Positions 36,185-46,050 are shown, counted from the stretch's first letter. The stretch is 64,000 nt of DNA from Phenylobacterium sp. (GCF_030681155.1 NZ_JAUXXE010000019.1:1-64000), one strand, 5' to 3'. The notes: generated by a model not told the origin, from the sequence alone. Translations and numbers: made by a program.

Positions 36185-36580
36185 CTATTCGGGCCGCCAG
36201 GCCTCGTAGTCGCCAGTAGCCTTCTGGCGCTCACCGCTGCGAGCGATGGAGCCCTGCGGACGCCAGGCGTGGACGGTGCCGGTCAGGTTCGGAATATGGT
36301 CGCGTTCCCAGGACTGGCGCTTCAACGGTTCGACCGTCGGCGGCTCCTCGAAGGTGTGGTGCAGCCAGCCGTGCCAGTCAGGCGAGACCTTCGAGGCCTC
36401 GGCATAACCGTTGTAGACCACGTAGCGACGCTTGCGGCCGTCGTACGAGTCCTTGGTGTCCTTGGCTTCGTAATAGCTGTTTCCCAGCTCGTCCTTGCCG
36501 ATGAATACGCCACGGCGACCCAGGGTGAAGCGGATGCCGATGGTCGCGCCGTTCCACCAGGTGAAGATATTCTTGAGCAC
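36185..36580 (-). CDS. NDUFA12 family subunit of NADH dehydrogenase (complex I)
   Basis: A 131-aa homologue of mitochondrial NDUFA12 (B17.2), an accessory subunit at the junction of the complex I arms. The family is recognised by IFTWWNGATIGIRFTLGRRGVFIGKDELGNSYYEAK, RRYVVYNGYAEASKVSPDWHGWLHHTFEEPP and the C-terminal GTVHAWRPQGS. It is typical of alphaproteobacteria, the mitochondrial relatives. The nuo genes are not in this window. Confidence 0.93.
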   Translation of the reverse strand: MLKNIFTWWNGATIGIRFTLGRRGVFIGKDELGNSYYEAKDTKDSYDGRKRRYVVYNGYAEASKVSPDWHGWLHHTFEEPPTVEPLKRQSWERDHIPNLTGTVHAWRPQGSIARSGERQKATGDYEAWRPE

Positions 36581-36659
36581 GTTTGGGAGTTCCGAACAGA
36601 GCAGAGAGCGCGCGGACTATAGGTGTCTGGCCCGCGAGCGTCCAGCGGCGCGAGCAACG

Positions 36660-36746
36660 CAATATGTTGGGGATAGCACGCCCCGCGACCGCAACATGTA
36701 TTGCCCGGCCGCGCGGCTCTGCCTAGACTCAGGCTCTGGGAGAGCC
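36660..36746 (+). promoter_or_regulatory. Structured upstream region of the NrdJ-like gene
   Basis: Two features lie here. First, CAATATGTTG (36660-36669) and CAACATGTATTG (36692-36703) form an interrupted inverted repeat with GGGG/CCCC between them. Second, GGCTCT-GGG-AGAGCC (36732-36746) is a perfect six-base-pair hairpin that contains the Shine-Dalgarno (GGGAGAG) five bases before the ATG. A weak promoter (TTGCCCG, 36701; CCTAGACT, 36722) sits between them; if used, the transcript would begin inside the hairpin. I see no cobalamin riboswitch box. Confidence 0.4.
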
Positions 36747-36750
36747 ATTC

Positions 36751-39249
36751 ATGCGTATTGAGGCGGCTAGGATCGAACAGCGGACGCTCGAGCGGGCCGC
36801 CAGTGTGGCCGAAGTGCTGGCTCCCGCGTCATGGACCGACGCCCGGGTGGAAGCCTGGCTCGACTGGTTGGACGAGGACGCCGATCTTCCCGCAGCGGTG
36901 TTCCGCTACGCCGAAGATCTCGTCCTTCGCGGCGACGCGGCGGGCCTGTTCGACACCGCACGGGCGCGCGCCGGCTTCCGCCGCGATCTCGCCGCCGCCA
37001 TGCTGGCCGGACAACTGGCGCTGAGCGGCCCACGCGGCGGTTCGAGCGCTCCTGTGATTCAAGCCGGCGAGCCCGAGTTCGAAGGCGCGCTGACCACCTT
37101 GCGCGCCCAACATCGCGGTCGCGCCATGGCCAGAGCCGCCGTCCGCGAAATGGGCGCCCGGCTGCAGGCGGTGATGGACAGCGTCCTGCGCTGCGAAGGC
37201 GACGCAGCCGCCTGCGCCGATCCTCGCGCCAACGCCAATCTGGCCCGCAGCGCCGAAGCCGCACGCAACGCCGGCGCGACCGACGCCATGATCCTCGAGG
37301 CCATCGGCCTGGCCCGCTCGGGCGAGGCCGAATGGCTCGCCGCCACGCCGTTCCTAAACGACATCGATCGTCTGGAGCTGGTCTGCGTCACCGCTCGCAC
37401 GGCGGAGTCGTCGGTCGCCAGCGCCGCCTGGGAAACCGGCGCGGTTGCATCCGCCTTTTCGCCGGAAGCCGGGCGCGGCGTCGCCGCGGCCTGGGGCGGG
37501 GTCCGCGGGGCGATCAATGTGCTCGCCTTCGGCGCCGGCAAGGACTTCAACGCCAGCGCCTTTGACTCCGCCGTCGCCCTGCTGGCGACCGCGCTCGCCG
37601 TGGCTGGCGATCAGCGCCCCGCCGCACTCGGCCTTGCCGGCGTCGCCGACTGGCTGGTGGCCCAGGGCCTATCCTACGCCTCGGAAGCCGGCCTTGAGGC
37701 CGCCCGAGACCTATACCGGCGCGCCGCTTCGGCGACTGTCGCCTCCGGCGCCAAGCTGAATGGCGGCGTGGCCGTGTTCGATGATCCGGAAATAGCCTTG
37801 CGGCTCGGCGGGCCCAGCCCATCGGCGGCGCCGTGGCTCGGGCCGATCACCGTGGCCCAGACCGAAGACGGCCCGCTGACCCGCGTGCTGTCCGAAGCCG
37901 CCCTCCAGGGGCTAAGCGCCGTCGGCGCGGACCTCGCTCAGGCGCGCGGCCACCTGCTCGGCCGCCTCGACCTTTCGGAGGCCCCAGGCGTAGACCACCC
38001 CGCACTCAACGCGCGCGGTTTCACCGACCACGAGATCGCCCAGGCTGAAGCCGCCCTGCCCTTCGCCGCCAATCTGCGCGAGGCCTTCGCCGGGATCGAC
38101 GCCGGCTTCCTTTGCGACGTCTTGGGCGCCACAGACGCCGATCTCGCCAATCCAGCCTTCGATGTCCTGAAACAAGCCGGCTTCTCCGAGAGTGAGATCG
38201 CCCAGGCTGAGGACTATGCGCTGGGGTCCGGCGCCCTCTCCGAGGCTGACTTCCTCACGCCCGCCCAACAGGCCGTGTTCCAGACCGCTGATGATCTGGG
38301 CCCAGAGCCCTATTTCGCCCTGCTGACTGCGATCGCCCACGCCTTGGCGGTCCCGGCCATGGCCGAGGTGGAACTGGAGTGGGACACCACGCCGTCCGAC
38401 GCGCGCGACCTGATGGCGCTGGCTGCTCATGCCGGCGTCCCGGCGATCCGCCTGCGCCGCGCGGCCGCGCCCGCCAACCTCGTGCTAGATCTTCCCAAGG
38501 TCGCCGAACCCGCCACCCGCACGCTGCGAGAGCCGCCGCCCGAGGCAGAGGAACGGCCGAGCCAGGAACGGATCATCGAGCGCCTCGTCGAACGCGAACG
38601 CACACGCCGCAAACTGCCCGATCGGCGCAAGGGCTACATCCAGAAGGCCGCCGTGGGAGGCCACAAGGTCTACCTCCACACAGGCGAGTACGACGACGGC
38701 GAACTCGGCGAGATCTTCATCGACATGCACAAGGAAGGCGCCGCCTTCCGCTCTTTGATGAACAATTTCGCGATCGGCATCTCCATCGGCCTCCAGTATG
38801 GCGTGCCCTTGGAGGAGTTCGTCGACGCCTTCGTGTTCACGCGCTTCGAACCGGCCGGGCCGGTGACCGGCAACGACTCCGTGCGCTCGGCCACCTCGAT
38901 CCTCGACTACCTGTTCCGCGAGCTCGGCGTCTCCTACCTGGGCCGCCAGGATCTGGCCAACGCTGACCCCGGCGAGCTGAACGCCGACGGCCTGGGCCAC
39001 GGCAAGTTCGACGAAGCCGATGAGCCGCAACCGGCTTCTCACTTCATCTCCCGCGGCTTCGCCCGGGGGGCGGCGCCTGACAATCTGGTCTTCCTGCCGA
39101 GCGCTTCGCGCGGGCCCGGCGCCGGGACAGTGGAGGCCGACGTCTGCGCGGCCTGCGGCGATGTCGCGGTTGTCCGCAAGGGCGCCAGCCTGATCTGCGA
39201 GACCTGCGGCACGCGCGCGGGTCAGCACGGCGGCGACATGACCGGCTGA
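36751..39249 (+). CDS. Class II ribonucleotide reductase (NrdJ)-like protein, apparently without active site
   Basis: An 832-aa protein with the C-terminal half of a B12-dependent ribonucleotide reductase. The TSCPD region is clear: [86 protein letters not shown]...[20 protein letters not shown], then a Cys-rich tail (CAACG..CETCG). Upstream, [22 protein letters not shown] and [24 protein letters not shown] align in order with NrdJ landmarks as I recall them. I find no N-x-C-x-E motif, and the shuttle cysteines of the final TTGCS-type tail are missing (ends [11 protein letters not shown]). It is also much shorter than typical NrdJ (about 1,200 aa). It may be a degenerate paralogue with a structural or regulatory role. 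The ATG at 36751 has a GGGAGAG site. Confidence 0.8.
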   Translation: MRIEAARIEQRTLERAASVAEVLAPASWTDARVEAWLDWLDEDADLPAAVFRYAEDLVLRGDAAGLFDTARARAGFRRDLAAAMLAGQLALSGPRGGSSAPVIQAGEPEFEGALTTLRAQHRGRAMARAAVREMGARLQAVMDSVLRCEGDAAACADPRANANLARSAEAARNAGATDAMILEAIGLARSGEAEWLAATPFLNDIDRLELVCVTARTAESSVASAAWETGAVASAFSPEAGRGVAAAWGGVRGAINVLAFGAGKDFNASAFDSAVALLATALAVAGDQRPAALGLAGVADWLVAQGLSYASEAGLEAARDLYRRAASATVASGAKLNGGVAVFDDPEIALRLGGPSPSAAPWLGPITVAQTEDGPLTRVLSEAALQGLSAVGADLAQARGHLLGRLDLSEAPGVDHPALNARGFTDHEIAQAEAALPFAANLREAFAGIDAGFLCDVLGATDADLANPAFDVLKQAGFSESEIAQAEDYALGSGALSEADFLTPAQQAVFQTADDLGPEPYFALLTAIAHALAVPAMAEVELEWDTTPSDARDLMALAAHAGVPAIRLRRAAAPANLVLDLPKVAEPATRTLREPPPEAEERPSQERIIERLVERERTRRKLPDRRKGYIQKAAVGGHKVYLHTGEYDDGELGEIFIDMHKEGAAFRSLMNNFAIGISIGLQYGVPLEEFVDAFVFTRFEPAGPVTGNDSVRSATSILDYLFRELGVSYLGRQDLANADPGELNADGLGHGKFDEADEPQPASHFISRGFARGAAPDNLVFLPSASRGPGAGTVEADVCAACGDVAVVRKGASLICETCGTRAGQHGGDMTG

Positions 39250-39497
39250 TTTCGCCGCCGGTCGGGGCCCGTGTGCACTGGGGGAATTTTTGCTCCCATC
39301 AGATCTCGCACGACGAATTTTGTCGCCCAGCCGACAAATCGCGCATGGCGCGTGTCGCCAATACTACTGCGCCGCGCATAGCTCCCGGTTGTCGCCCGTT
39401 GACCGAGCAGACTTGCCGCGTGCGAGTACAGCTAAGCTGCTGACAATTACCGCGAATTAAGTAGCGCTTGCGCGGCGCCGGGGGCACATCTCCGAGC
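39250..39497. other. Intergenic region before the pentapeptide-repeat gene
   Basis: This 248-base stretch, more AT-rich than its surroundings in places, contains no gene I can support. It holds the candidate promoter at 39413-39438. No terminator with a T-run follows the NrdJ-like gene. Confidence 0.5.
39413..39438 (+). promoter_or_regulatory. Possible promoter of the pentapeptide-repeat gene
   Basis: TTGCCGC, 11 bases, then GCTAAGCT. The -35 is one mismatch from the Caulobacter consensus, and the -10 keeps the GCTA core only. Transcription would begin about 50 bases before the ATG at 39498. Confidence 0.33.
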
Positions 39498-40397
39498 ATG
39501 GACCCTACGCCCCGAGCCATGACACCGCGCTTGCGCCGCTTCGCCTTGACCCTAACCGCCCTGCTCGGCGCCGCCTCGGCGCTCGCCCCCGCCGCCGCGA
39601 ACGCGAGCATGGGCGACAAGGACGTGGCGCGGATGGTGTCGTTCGGCGGCGCGTGCGCCAAGTGCGAACTCTCCGGCCGCAAGCTCAACGGCGCCCAGTT
39701 CGTGGGCGCGAACTTCGCCGGCGCGGCCCTGGTCGGCTCTGATCTGCGCGACGCCCGCTTCATGGGCGCCAATTTTTCTGGCGCAGATCTCTCGCGAGCC
39801 GATCTGTCCGACGCTCAGATGGTGGGGTCGAACTTCGGCCGCGCCATCCTGACCGACGCGCGCCTTCGGTCCGTCGAGGCCAATGGGGTCAATTTCGGCT
39901 CGGCCAACCTTGCCCGCGTCGACATGCGCGACGCTCAGGCGGCCGGCTCGAACTTCTCGCGCGCCACCCTGACCGACGCGCGGCTTCAAGCTGCCGACAT
40001 GGTGGCCGCCAATTTCAGCAAGACCAATGCGCGCGGCGCCAACTTCCGCGACTCGGTGCTGACCAGCGCGACCTTCACCGCCGGTGCGTTTGAAAACGCC
40101 TCGTTCCGCGACGCCGACCTAAGCGCGGCGAACCTGACTGGCGCGACGTTCGCCGGGTCCGACTTCCGCGGCGCCAGCCTGCAATCGGCCAATATCACCG
40201 GCGTGGATCTGTCGCGGGTACGGGGGCTGGACCAGGACCAATTGGACGAAGCCTGCGCCGACACCGCAACCAGGGTCCCGTCGGGCCTCATCGCCAAGAG
40301 CTGCCGTGGCGGGGGGCGTGTCCGTTACGCCGCGCCAGCGCCGCCGAAAGCCCCCGCCCCGCCGGCTGCGCCACGCTATCTCGTCGCCGTAGACTAG
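39498..40397 (+). CDS. Exported pentapeptide-repeat protein
   Basis: A 299-aa protein with a signal peptide (RRFALTLTALLGAASALAPAAANA) and a long run of A(N/D)(L/F)xx pentapeptide repeats from about residue 55 to 245 (NGAQFVGANFAGAALVGSDLRDARFMGANFSGADLSRADLSDAQ...), which fold into a right-handed square beta-helix. A Cys pair (GGACAKCELSG) lies before the repeats, and two more Cys (EACADT, KSCRGG) lie near the Pro-rich tail, perhaps forming disulfides. The role is unknown; export makes a Qnr-like gyrase-protection role unlikely. The track's earlier start (39468) is a TTG; the ATG at 39519 is another option. Confidence 0.87.
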   Translation: MDPTPRAMTPRLRRFALTLTALLGAASALAPAAANASMGDKDVARMVSFGGACAKCELSGRKLNGAQFVGANFAGAALVGSDLRDARFMGANFSGADLSRADLSDAQMVGSNFGRAILTDARLRSVEANGVNFGSANLARVDMRDAQAAGSNFSRATLTDARLQAADMVAANFSKTNARGANFRDSVLTSATFTAGAFENASFRDADLSAANLTGATFAGSDFRGASLQSANITGVDLSRVRGLDQDQLDEACADTATRVPSGLIAKSCRGGGRVRYAAPAPPKAPAPPAAPRYLVAVD

Positions 40398-40402
40398 GCG
40401 CA

Positions 40403-40425
40403 GGCGGCCCCGGAGAGGAGCCGCC
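40403..40425. terminator. Possible bidirectional terminator hairpin
   Basis: GGCGGC (40403-40408) pairs with GCCGCC (40420-40425) between the convergent ends of the pentapeptide-repeat gene and aspS. There is no T-run, so the evidence is only position and stem strength. Confidence 0.4.
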
Positions 40426-40447
40426 CAGCCGTAATAGCTGCTCGCCC

Positions 40448-42226
40448 CTAGACCTTGATCGGGGGAGCGACGCGGATGTGCAGTTCCTTGAGCTGCTTTT
40501 CCAGCACCTCTGACGGCGCGTTCATCAACAGGTCCTGACCCTGCTGGTTCAGCGGGAAGGCGATGACTTCGCGGATCGCCGTCTGGCCGGCCAGCAGCAT
40601 GACGATGCGGTCGATGCCGGGGGCCAGACCACCGTGCGGCGGCGCGCCATGGCGGAAGGCGTTCAGCATGCCGCCGAACTCTTCCTCGACGACTTCGGGG
40701 CCGTAGCCGGCGATCTCGAAAGCCTTCAGCATCAGGTCCGGGCGGTGGTTCCGGATCGCGCCGGAGCACAGCTCATAGCCATTGCAGACGATGTCGTACT
40801 GGTAGGCCAGGATGTCCAAGGGATCCTTGGTCTCCAGCGCTTCCAATTCGCCCTGCGGCATCGAGAATGGGTTGTGCGAGAAGTCGACGTGGTTCGACTC
40901 CTCGTTCATCTCGTACATCGGGAAGTCAACGATCCAGACGAACTCGAAGCGGGTCTCGTCGATCAGGTTCAGGTCCGTGCCGACCTTGGTCCGAGCCGAA
41001 CCGGCGAACTTGTAGAAGACCTTCGGATCGCCGGCGACGAAGAAGGCCGCGTCCCCGCGTCCCAGGCCCAGCTGGCCCATGACCGCGTCCGTGCCCTCAG
41101 CCCCCAGGTTCTTGGCGATCGGGCCGCCCCAGGCGCCCTGGTCTTCGCTCCAGAAGATATAGCCGAGGCCAGGCTGGCCCTCGCCCTGCGCCCAGCTGTT
41201 CATGCGGTCGCAGAACGCGCGGCTGCCGCCCTTCGGCGCCGGGATCGCCCAGACGGCGTTCTTGCTGTCTTCCAGAATGCGGGCGAACAGGCCAAAGCCG
41301 CCGCCGCGGAAGCGCTCGGACACGTCCTGCATGACCAGCGGGTTGCGCAGGTCGGGCTTGTCGCTGCCGTACTTGGAGATCGACTCCCGATACGGAATAC
41401 GCGGGAACGGGTACGGGGTGACGGTCTTGCCTTCACCGAACTCTTCAAAGACGCCGTGCATCACCGGCTCGATCGCCGCGAACACGTCTTCCTGGGTGAC
41501 GAAGCTCATCTCGACGTCGAGCTGGTAGAATTCGAGGCTGCGGTCAGCGCGCAGGTCCTCATCGCGGAAGCAGGGCGCGATCTGGAAGTAGCGGTCGAAA
41601 CCGGCGACCATCAGCAGTTGCTTGAACTGCTGGGGCGCCTGCGGCAGCGCATAGAATTTCGACGGGTGCAGACGCGAAGGCACCAGGAAGTCCCGCGCGC
41701 CTTCCGGCGAGGAGGCCGTCAGGATCGGCGTCTGATATTCCAGGAAGTCCTGGGCGATCATCCGGTTGCGGATCGAGTGGATGACCTTCGAACGCAGCAC
41801 GATGTTCTTGTGCAGGGTCTCGCGGCGCAGGTCGAGATAGCGGTGCTTTAGCCGCAGCTCTTCTGGGTATTCCGGCTCGCCGAAGACCGGCAGCGGCAGC
41901 TCGGCGGCTTCCGAAAGCACTTCGACCGTCCGCACGCGCACCTCGACCTCGCCGGTCGGCAGGTTGGCGTTCACGGTCTCCGGCGAACGGGCCACGACGT
42001 CGCCGTCGATACGGATCACGCTCTCGGCGCGCAGGCGCTCGACCGTCGCAAAACCGGGGGTCTCGGGGCTGATCACCAGCTGGGTCAGGCCGTAGTGGTC
42101 GCGCAGGTCGATGAAGACCAGACCGCCATGGTCACGCTTACGGTGGATCCAGCCCGAAAGGCGGACGGTCTTACCCGTGTCGGCGGCGCGAAGAGCGCCC
42201 GCGGTATGGCTGCGGTAGGCGTGCAT
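40448..42226 (-). CDS. aspS: Aspartyl-tRNA synthetase (probably non-discriminating)
   Basis: A 592-aa class IIb synthetase. The N-terminal OB-fold anticodon-binding domain ([26 protein letters not shown]) is followed by class II motif 1, motif 2 ([21 protein letters not shown]) and motif 3 ([17 protein letters not shown]), with the bacterial GAD insert between. The His in KRDHGG is the residue that marks AspRS enzymes which also charge tRNA-Asn, the discriminating form having Leu there. I start at [14 protein letters not shown] (42226); the track adds 42 residues of unlikely sequence. No gatCAB genes are in the window. Confidence 0.95.
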   Translation of the reverse strand: MHAYRSHTAGALRAADTGKTVRLSGWIHRKRDHGGLVFIDLRDHYGLTQLVISPETPGFATVERLRAESVIRIDGDVVARSPETVNANLPTGEVEVRVRTVEVLSEAAELPLPVFGEPEYPEELRLKHRYLDLRRETLHKNIVLRSKVIHSIRNRMIAQDFLEYQTPILTASSPEGARDFLVPSRLHPSKFYALPQAPQQFKQLLMVAGFDRYFQIAPCFRDEDLRADRSLEFYQLDVEMSFVTQEDVFAAIEPVMHGVFEEFGEGKTVTPYPFPRIPYRESISKYGSDKPDLRNPLVMQDVSERFRGGGFGLFARILEDSKNAVWAIPAPKGGSRAFCDRMNSWAQGEGQPGLGYIFWSEDQGAWGGPIAKNLGAEGTDAVMGQLGLGRGDAAFFVAGDPKVFYKFAGSARTKVGTDLNLIDETRFEFVWIVDFPMYEMNEESNHVDFSHNPFSMPQGELEALETKDPLDILAYQYDIVCNGYELCSGAIRNHRPDLMLKAFEIAGYGPEVVEEEFGGMLNAFRHGAPPHGGLAPGIDRIVMLLAGQTAIREVIAFPLNQQGQDLLMNAPSEVLEKQLKELHIRVAPPIKV

Positions 42227-42356
42227 TTTGGAGTCGCAAACGGCTGAAAATGAGGCGCGGAAGACCGCATGTGGGGGCCGGAAAGTCAAGGCAAGGCTGG
42301 CCGACCCGCAACGATGCCGCCAGGCGATGCGCCGCCGCGCATCGCCCCTCACCTAA

Positions 42357-42374
42357 CCTCTCGCGAAGGAGAGG
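42357..42374 (-). repeat. Short hairpin downstream of the serine hydrolase gene
   Basis: CCTCTC-GCGAAG-GAGAGG forms a six-base-pair stem about 20 bases after the serine hydrolase stop. Similar CCTCTCC..GGAGAGG hairpins recur between genes in many alphaproteobacteria. It may be a weak terminator; no T-run follows. Confidence 0.4.
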
Positions 42375-42395
42375 AACTCTGTGTGACTGCTGCGC

Positions 42396-43730
42396 CTACT
42401 TCGCCGGGTTGGTCAGGGCTTGGTAGACCAAGGTCCGACTGAGGGCGCCCAGATCACCACCGCCGGTCCCGCCATAGCGCTGGATCATGCCGACGAAGAC
42501 CACGTCGTTGGTCGGGTCGGCCCAGAACCAGGTGCCGGCCGCGCCGCCCCAGCTCATCGTGCCCTTCCCCTCCAGGGTTCCAGCCTTGCGCGGATCATTG
42601 ACCACCATGAAGTCGAGACCAAAGCCGACATGTTGATTGAAGCTGTTGCTCACCGAGCCGTTCGAAGATACCAGCGCCGCTTCGGGAATGACGTTGGTCC
42701 CCATCAGTTCGACGGTGGCGGGCGCCAGGATACGCACGCCGCCCAACTCGCCTCCGTTGACGATCATCTGGGCGAACCGGGCGTAGTCGCTCGTGGTCGA
42801 GACTAGGCCGCCGCCGCCCGATTCCATGCCGGGCTTGCTGACGAAGCTCGGCACAGGAGAGCCGAACAGCGTCTTGGCCTCCTCGATCTTCCCGGTCTCC
42901 TGGTTGCCGATATAGACCGCCGCCAACCGCGGAGCCTTCGCCTGGCCGGTGCTGAAGGCTGTGTCCGTCATTTTCAGCGGCTTGAAGATGCGGCTCTCGA
43001 AGAACTCCCCCAGAGTCTGGCCCGACAACTTCTCGACGATATGGCCCTGGAGATCGACGGCGACCGAATAGCTCCATTGCTCTCCCGGCTGATAGATCAG
43101 CGGAATGGCGGCGACCTTGGTGGTCATTTCCTGAAGGCTGCTCGAGCCCAGTACCCGCTGTTCGCGGAACATCTGGTCGACCGGATGCTTGTCGCTCAGC
43201 CCATAGCCGAAACCGGCCGTGTGGCTCATCAGCTCGCGCATGGTCGGCGGGCGACGGACAGCCTCAAGGATCGGCTGGCCCTTGGCGTCGACACCCTTCC
43301 AGACCTTCAGATCCTTGAACTCCGGAATATACTTGGTGACCGGATCATCGAGCTTCCACCTGCCCTCTTCGAACAGGATCATCATGGCCACGCCGGTGAT
43401 CGGCTTGGTCATTGAATAGATGCGGAAGATCTCGTCCTTCGGCATCGGCTGGCCGGTTTCCAGGCTGGCCTTGCCGTAGGTATTGAAGGCCACGACCTTG
43501 CCGTGCCGCGCCAGCAGCGTGGTCATCCCCGCCACCCGGCCATCGGCCACCGCCTTCGCCATCGCGGCGTCGAGGCGTTTCAGACGCTGGCTGTCGAAGC
43601 CGACCGCCTCAGGGCTGGCGGCGGGCGCCAGCGCCGCAGCCTTGGCCTGGGCATGAGCGGCTGGCGCCGTGGCCAGACCGATCGACACCGCCGCCAAGGC
43701 GCTCGCAAGCAGATGCATCCTGCGCGTCAT
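42396..43730 (-). CDS. Exported serine hydrolase, beta-lactamase class C / EstB family
   Basis: A 444-aa exported serine hydrolase with a penicillin-binding-protein fold. After the signal peptide (LLASALAAVSIGLATAPAAHA) come FRIYSMTKPITGVAMMILFEEG (SxxK, nucleophile Ser and Lys), WSYSVAVDLQGHIVEKLSG (YxN-type, here YSV) and, near the C-terminus, MSWGGAAGTWFWADP, the W-G-G-A/T-G motif of EstB-type esterases in place of KTG. Esterase, peptidase or amidase activity is more likely than beta-lactamase activity. I chose the ATG at 43730 after GGGGGAAG; the track's 57-residue extension is rejected. It is 70 bases downstream of parC. Confidence 0.9.
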   Translation of the reverse strand: MTRRMHLLASALAAVSIGLATAPAAHAQAKAAALAPAASPEAVGFDSQRLKRLDAAMAKAVADGRVAGMTTLLARHGKVVAFNTYGKASLETGQPMPKDEIFRIYSMTKPITGVAMMILFEEGRWKLDDPVTKYIPEFKDLKVWKGVDAKGQPILEAVRRPPTMRELMSHTAGFGYGLSDKHPVDQMFREQRVLGSSSLQEMTTKVAAIPLIYQPGEQWSYSVAVDLQGHIVEKLSGQTLGEFFESRIFKPLKMTDTAFSTGQAKAPRLAAVYIGNQETGKIEEAKTLFGSPVPSFVSKPGMESGGGGLVSTTSDYARFAQMIVNGGELGGVRILAPATVELMGTNVIPEAALVSSNGSVSNSFNQHVGFGLDFMVVNDPRKAGTLEGKGTMSWGGAAGTWFWADPTNDVVFVGMIQRYGGTGGGDLGALSRTLVYQALTNPAK

Positions 43731-43800
43731 ACGCTTCCCCCCATTTGTTGTTGAGGTGGAGCTTAGCGGCGCCTTAGGCGCCCGCAAGACGCGATGACGG

Positions 43801-46050
43801 CTACTTAGGCTTGAAACGCTTGCTGGTCGGGAAACCCTTGGGCGCCAGCTTGCCGGCGGCGGCGCGCTTGGCCAACCAGTCTCGCCATTCGCCCCAGACA
43901 CGGGTGCGGCCAGCCGAATCGATCCAGGTCGCCCCGTCCAGAGCGTTGAAGACGATCGCGTCGCGAAGGCCGCCCTCGCGGTAGCTCTGCAGCTTCACAC
44001 CCTTGCCGCGCGGCATTTCCGGCAGTTCGGCCAGCGGGAAGATCAGCACCTTGCCGTTGTCGCCGATCACGCCCAGGTGGTCGCCGGCGACCGGCATGGC
44101 GAAGGCCGCGCCCTTGGTCCCAGCGTTCAGCACCTGCTTGCCCGCGCGGCGGAAGCTGATCGCCTCCTCCTCCGGCAGGATAAAGCCGTAGCCCTCCTTG
44201 GACGCGATTACGCGCTTGGTGCCCGGCTTGTGCGGGAACATGTCGATGATGTCGGTCTTGTCGTCGAGGTCGAGCATCAGACGCAGCGGTTCGCCATGAC
44301 CGCGCGCGCCGGGAAGCTTGTCGCAGCCGATGGTGAAGAACCGGCCATCCGAAGCGAAGATCAGCAGCTTGTCAGTGGTCTCGGCCGGCACGATCAGGCC
44401 GAGCTTGTCGCCTTCCTTGAACTTCAGTTCCGACGGGTCTTCGACCTTGCCCTTGGCGGCGCGGATCCAGCCGCGCTCGGACAGGATGACGGTGATCGGC
44501 TCGCGCACGATCATCGCCTCGATGGCGGCTTCGGCGTCCACCACCGGGGCGGTGTCGAAGATCGAGCGGCGCTTGCCCAGCTTGGTGTCGGGGCCCAGGA
44601 TCGCGCGCACGTCCTTCAGGCCCACGCCGACCAGCTTCCACTGGGCGGGCTCCGAGGCCAGCATCTTCAGCAGCCCGGCGCGTTCCTCGGCCAATTCGGC
44701 GTGCTCGCGGCGAAGCTCCATCTCCTCCAGCTTGGCCAGTTGGCGCAGCCGGGTGTTGAGGATGGCGTCGGCCTGGATGTCGGAAAGCTCGAAAGCCTCG
44801 ATCAACTTGGCCTTGGGCTCGTCCTCGTAGCGGACGATGCGGATCACCTCGTCCAGATTGAGGAAGGCGATGACCAAGCCGTCCAAGATGTGCAGACGGG
44901 CTTCGATCTTATCCAGTCGGAAGCGGGCCCGGCGGACCAGCACTTCACGGCGGTGATCAAGGAAGGCGCGCAGCGCCTGCCGCAGCCCCATGACGCCGGG
45001 CGAACCGCGGGCGTCCAGCACGTTCATATTGACCGGGAAACGCGTCTCCAGCGCCGAGAGCTTGAACAGGCTCTCCATCAGCACTTCGGGCTCGACGTTG
45101 CGGTTCTTCGGTTCGATGACCAGGCGCACGTCCTCGGCGCTCTCATCACGAACATCGCCCAGCAGCGGGGCTTTCTTGGTCTCGATCAGGTCGGCCAGCT
45201 GCTCGACCAGATCAGCCTTCTTCACCTGATAGGGGATCTCGGTGACGACGATCTGGTAGGTACCGCGACCGGTCTCTTCCTTTTCCCATAGCGCCCGCAC
45301 CCGGATGCCCCCGCGCCCAGTGGCGTAGGTTTCCAGCATGCTTTCGCGCGGCTCGACGATCACGCCGCCGGTCGGGAAGTCTGGCCCCTGGACGTGCTGC
45401 ATCAACCGCGCGGTGTCGGCGTTCGGGTCTTCCAGCAGCACCAGGCAGGCGTCGATCAGTTCAGCGGCGTTGTGCGGCGGGATCGAGGTCGCCATGCCCA
45501 CGGCGATGCCGCTGGAGCCGTTGGCCAGCAGGTTGGGGAAGCCGGCCGGCAGCACCACCGGCTCTTCATCTTCACCGTCATAGGTCGGGCGGAAGTCGAC
45601 CGCGTTCTCATCGATCCCGTCGAGCAGCAACTGCGCGGCGACGGTGAGCTTGCACTCGGTGTACCGCATGGCCGCGGCGTTATCGCCGTCGATATTGCCG
45701 AAGTTCCCCTGGCCATCGACCAGCGGATAGCGCTGAGCGAAATCCTGGGCCAGGCGGACCAACGCCTCATAGACCGCCACGTCCCCGTGCGGGTGATACT
45801 TACCGATCACGTCGCCGACCACGCGGGCGCACTTCTTGGCCGTGGTGTTCGGGTCCAGCCGAAGCTGGCGCATGGCGTACATCAACCGGCGGTGGACGGG
45901 TTTCATCCCGTCGCGGACGTCAGGCAGAGCGCGGCCGGTGATGGTGGAGAGCGCATAGGCGAGGTAGCGCCGAGACAGGGCCTCGGTCAGCGGTTCGTCG
46001 ATAATGCGGTCGCCGTCGCCGTCACCCGGCGGAGGGATGTGCTTGGTCAT
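43801..46050 (-). CDS. parC: DNA topoisomerase IV subunit A
   Basis: A 749-aa type IIA topoisomerase subunit that decatenates daughter chromosomes. It has the winged-helix breakage-reunion domain (LPDVRDGMKPVHRRLMYAM, KKCARVVGDVIGKYHPHGDVAVYEALVRLAQ) with the catalytic Tyr in NAAAMRYTECKLT, the coiled-coil gate (about residues 370-470) and a C-terminal beta-pinwheel of degenerate repeats. The C-terminal domain has no clear GyrA box, supporting ParC over GyrA. Start ATG at 46050, divergent from the PerM-like gene across 193 bases. Confidence 0.94.
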   Translation of the reverse strand: MTKHIPPPGDGDGDRIIDEPLTEALSRRYLAYALSTITGRALPDVRDGMKPVHRRLMYAMRQLRLDPNTTAKKCARVVGDVIGKYHPHGDVAVYEALVRLAQDFAQRYPLVDGQGNFGNIDGDNAAAMRYTECKLTVAAQLLLDGIDENAVDFRPTYDGEDEEPVVLPAGFPNLLANGSSGIAVGMATSIPPHNAAELIDACLVLLEDPNADTARLMQHVQGPDFPTGGVIVEPRESMLETYATGRGGIRVRALWEKEETGRGTYQIVVTEIPYQVKKADLVEQLADLIETKKAPLLGDVRDESAEDVRLVIEPKNRNVEPEVLMESLFKLSALETRFPVNMNVLDARGSPGVMGLRQALRAFLDHRREVLVRRARFRLDKIEARLHILDGLVIAFLNLDEVIRIVRYEDEPKAKLIEAFELSDIQADAILNTRLRQLAKLEEMELRREHAELAEERAGLLKMLASEPAQWKLVGVGLKDVRAILGPDTKLGKRRSIFDTAPVVDAEAAIEAMIVREPITVILSERGWIRAAKGKVEDPSELKFKEGDKLGLIVPAETTDKLLIFASDGRFFTIGCDKLPGARGHGEPLRLMLDLDDKTDIIDMFPHKPGTKRVIASKEGYGFILPEEEAISFRRAGKQVLNAGTKGAAFAMPVAGDHLGVIGDNGKVLIFPLAELPEMPRGKGVKLQSYREGGLRDAIVFNALDGATWIDSAGRTRVWGEWRDWLAKRAAAGKLAPKGFPTSKRFKPK

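Noticed and set aside
36581-36750. Cobalamin riboswitch upstream of the NrdJ-like gene
   Set aside because: No B12-box (GCCACTG-type) or related core is present in the 170-base gap.
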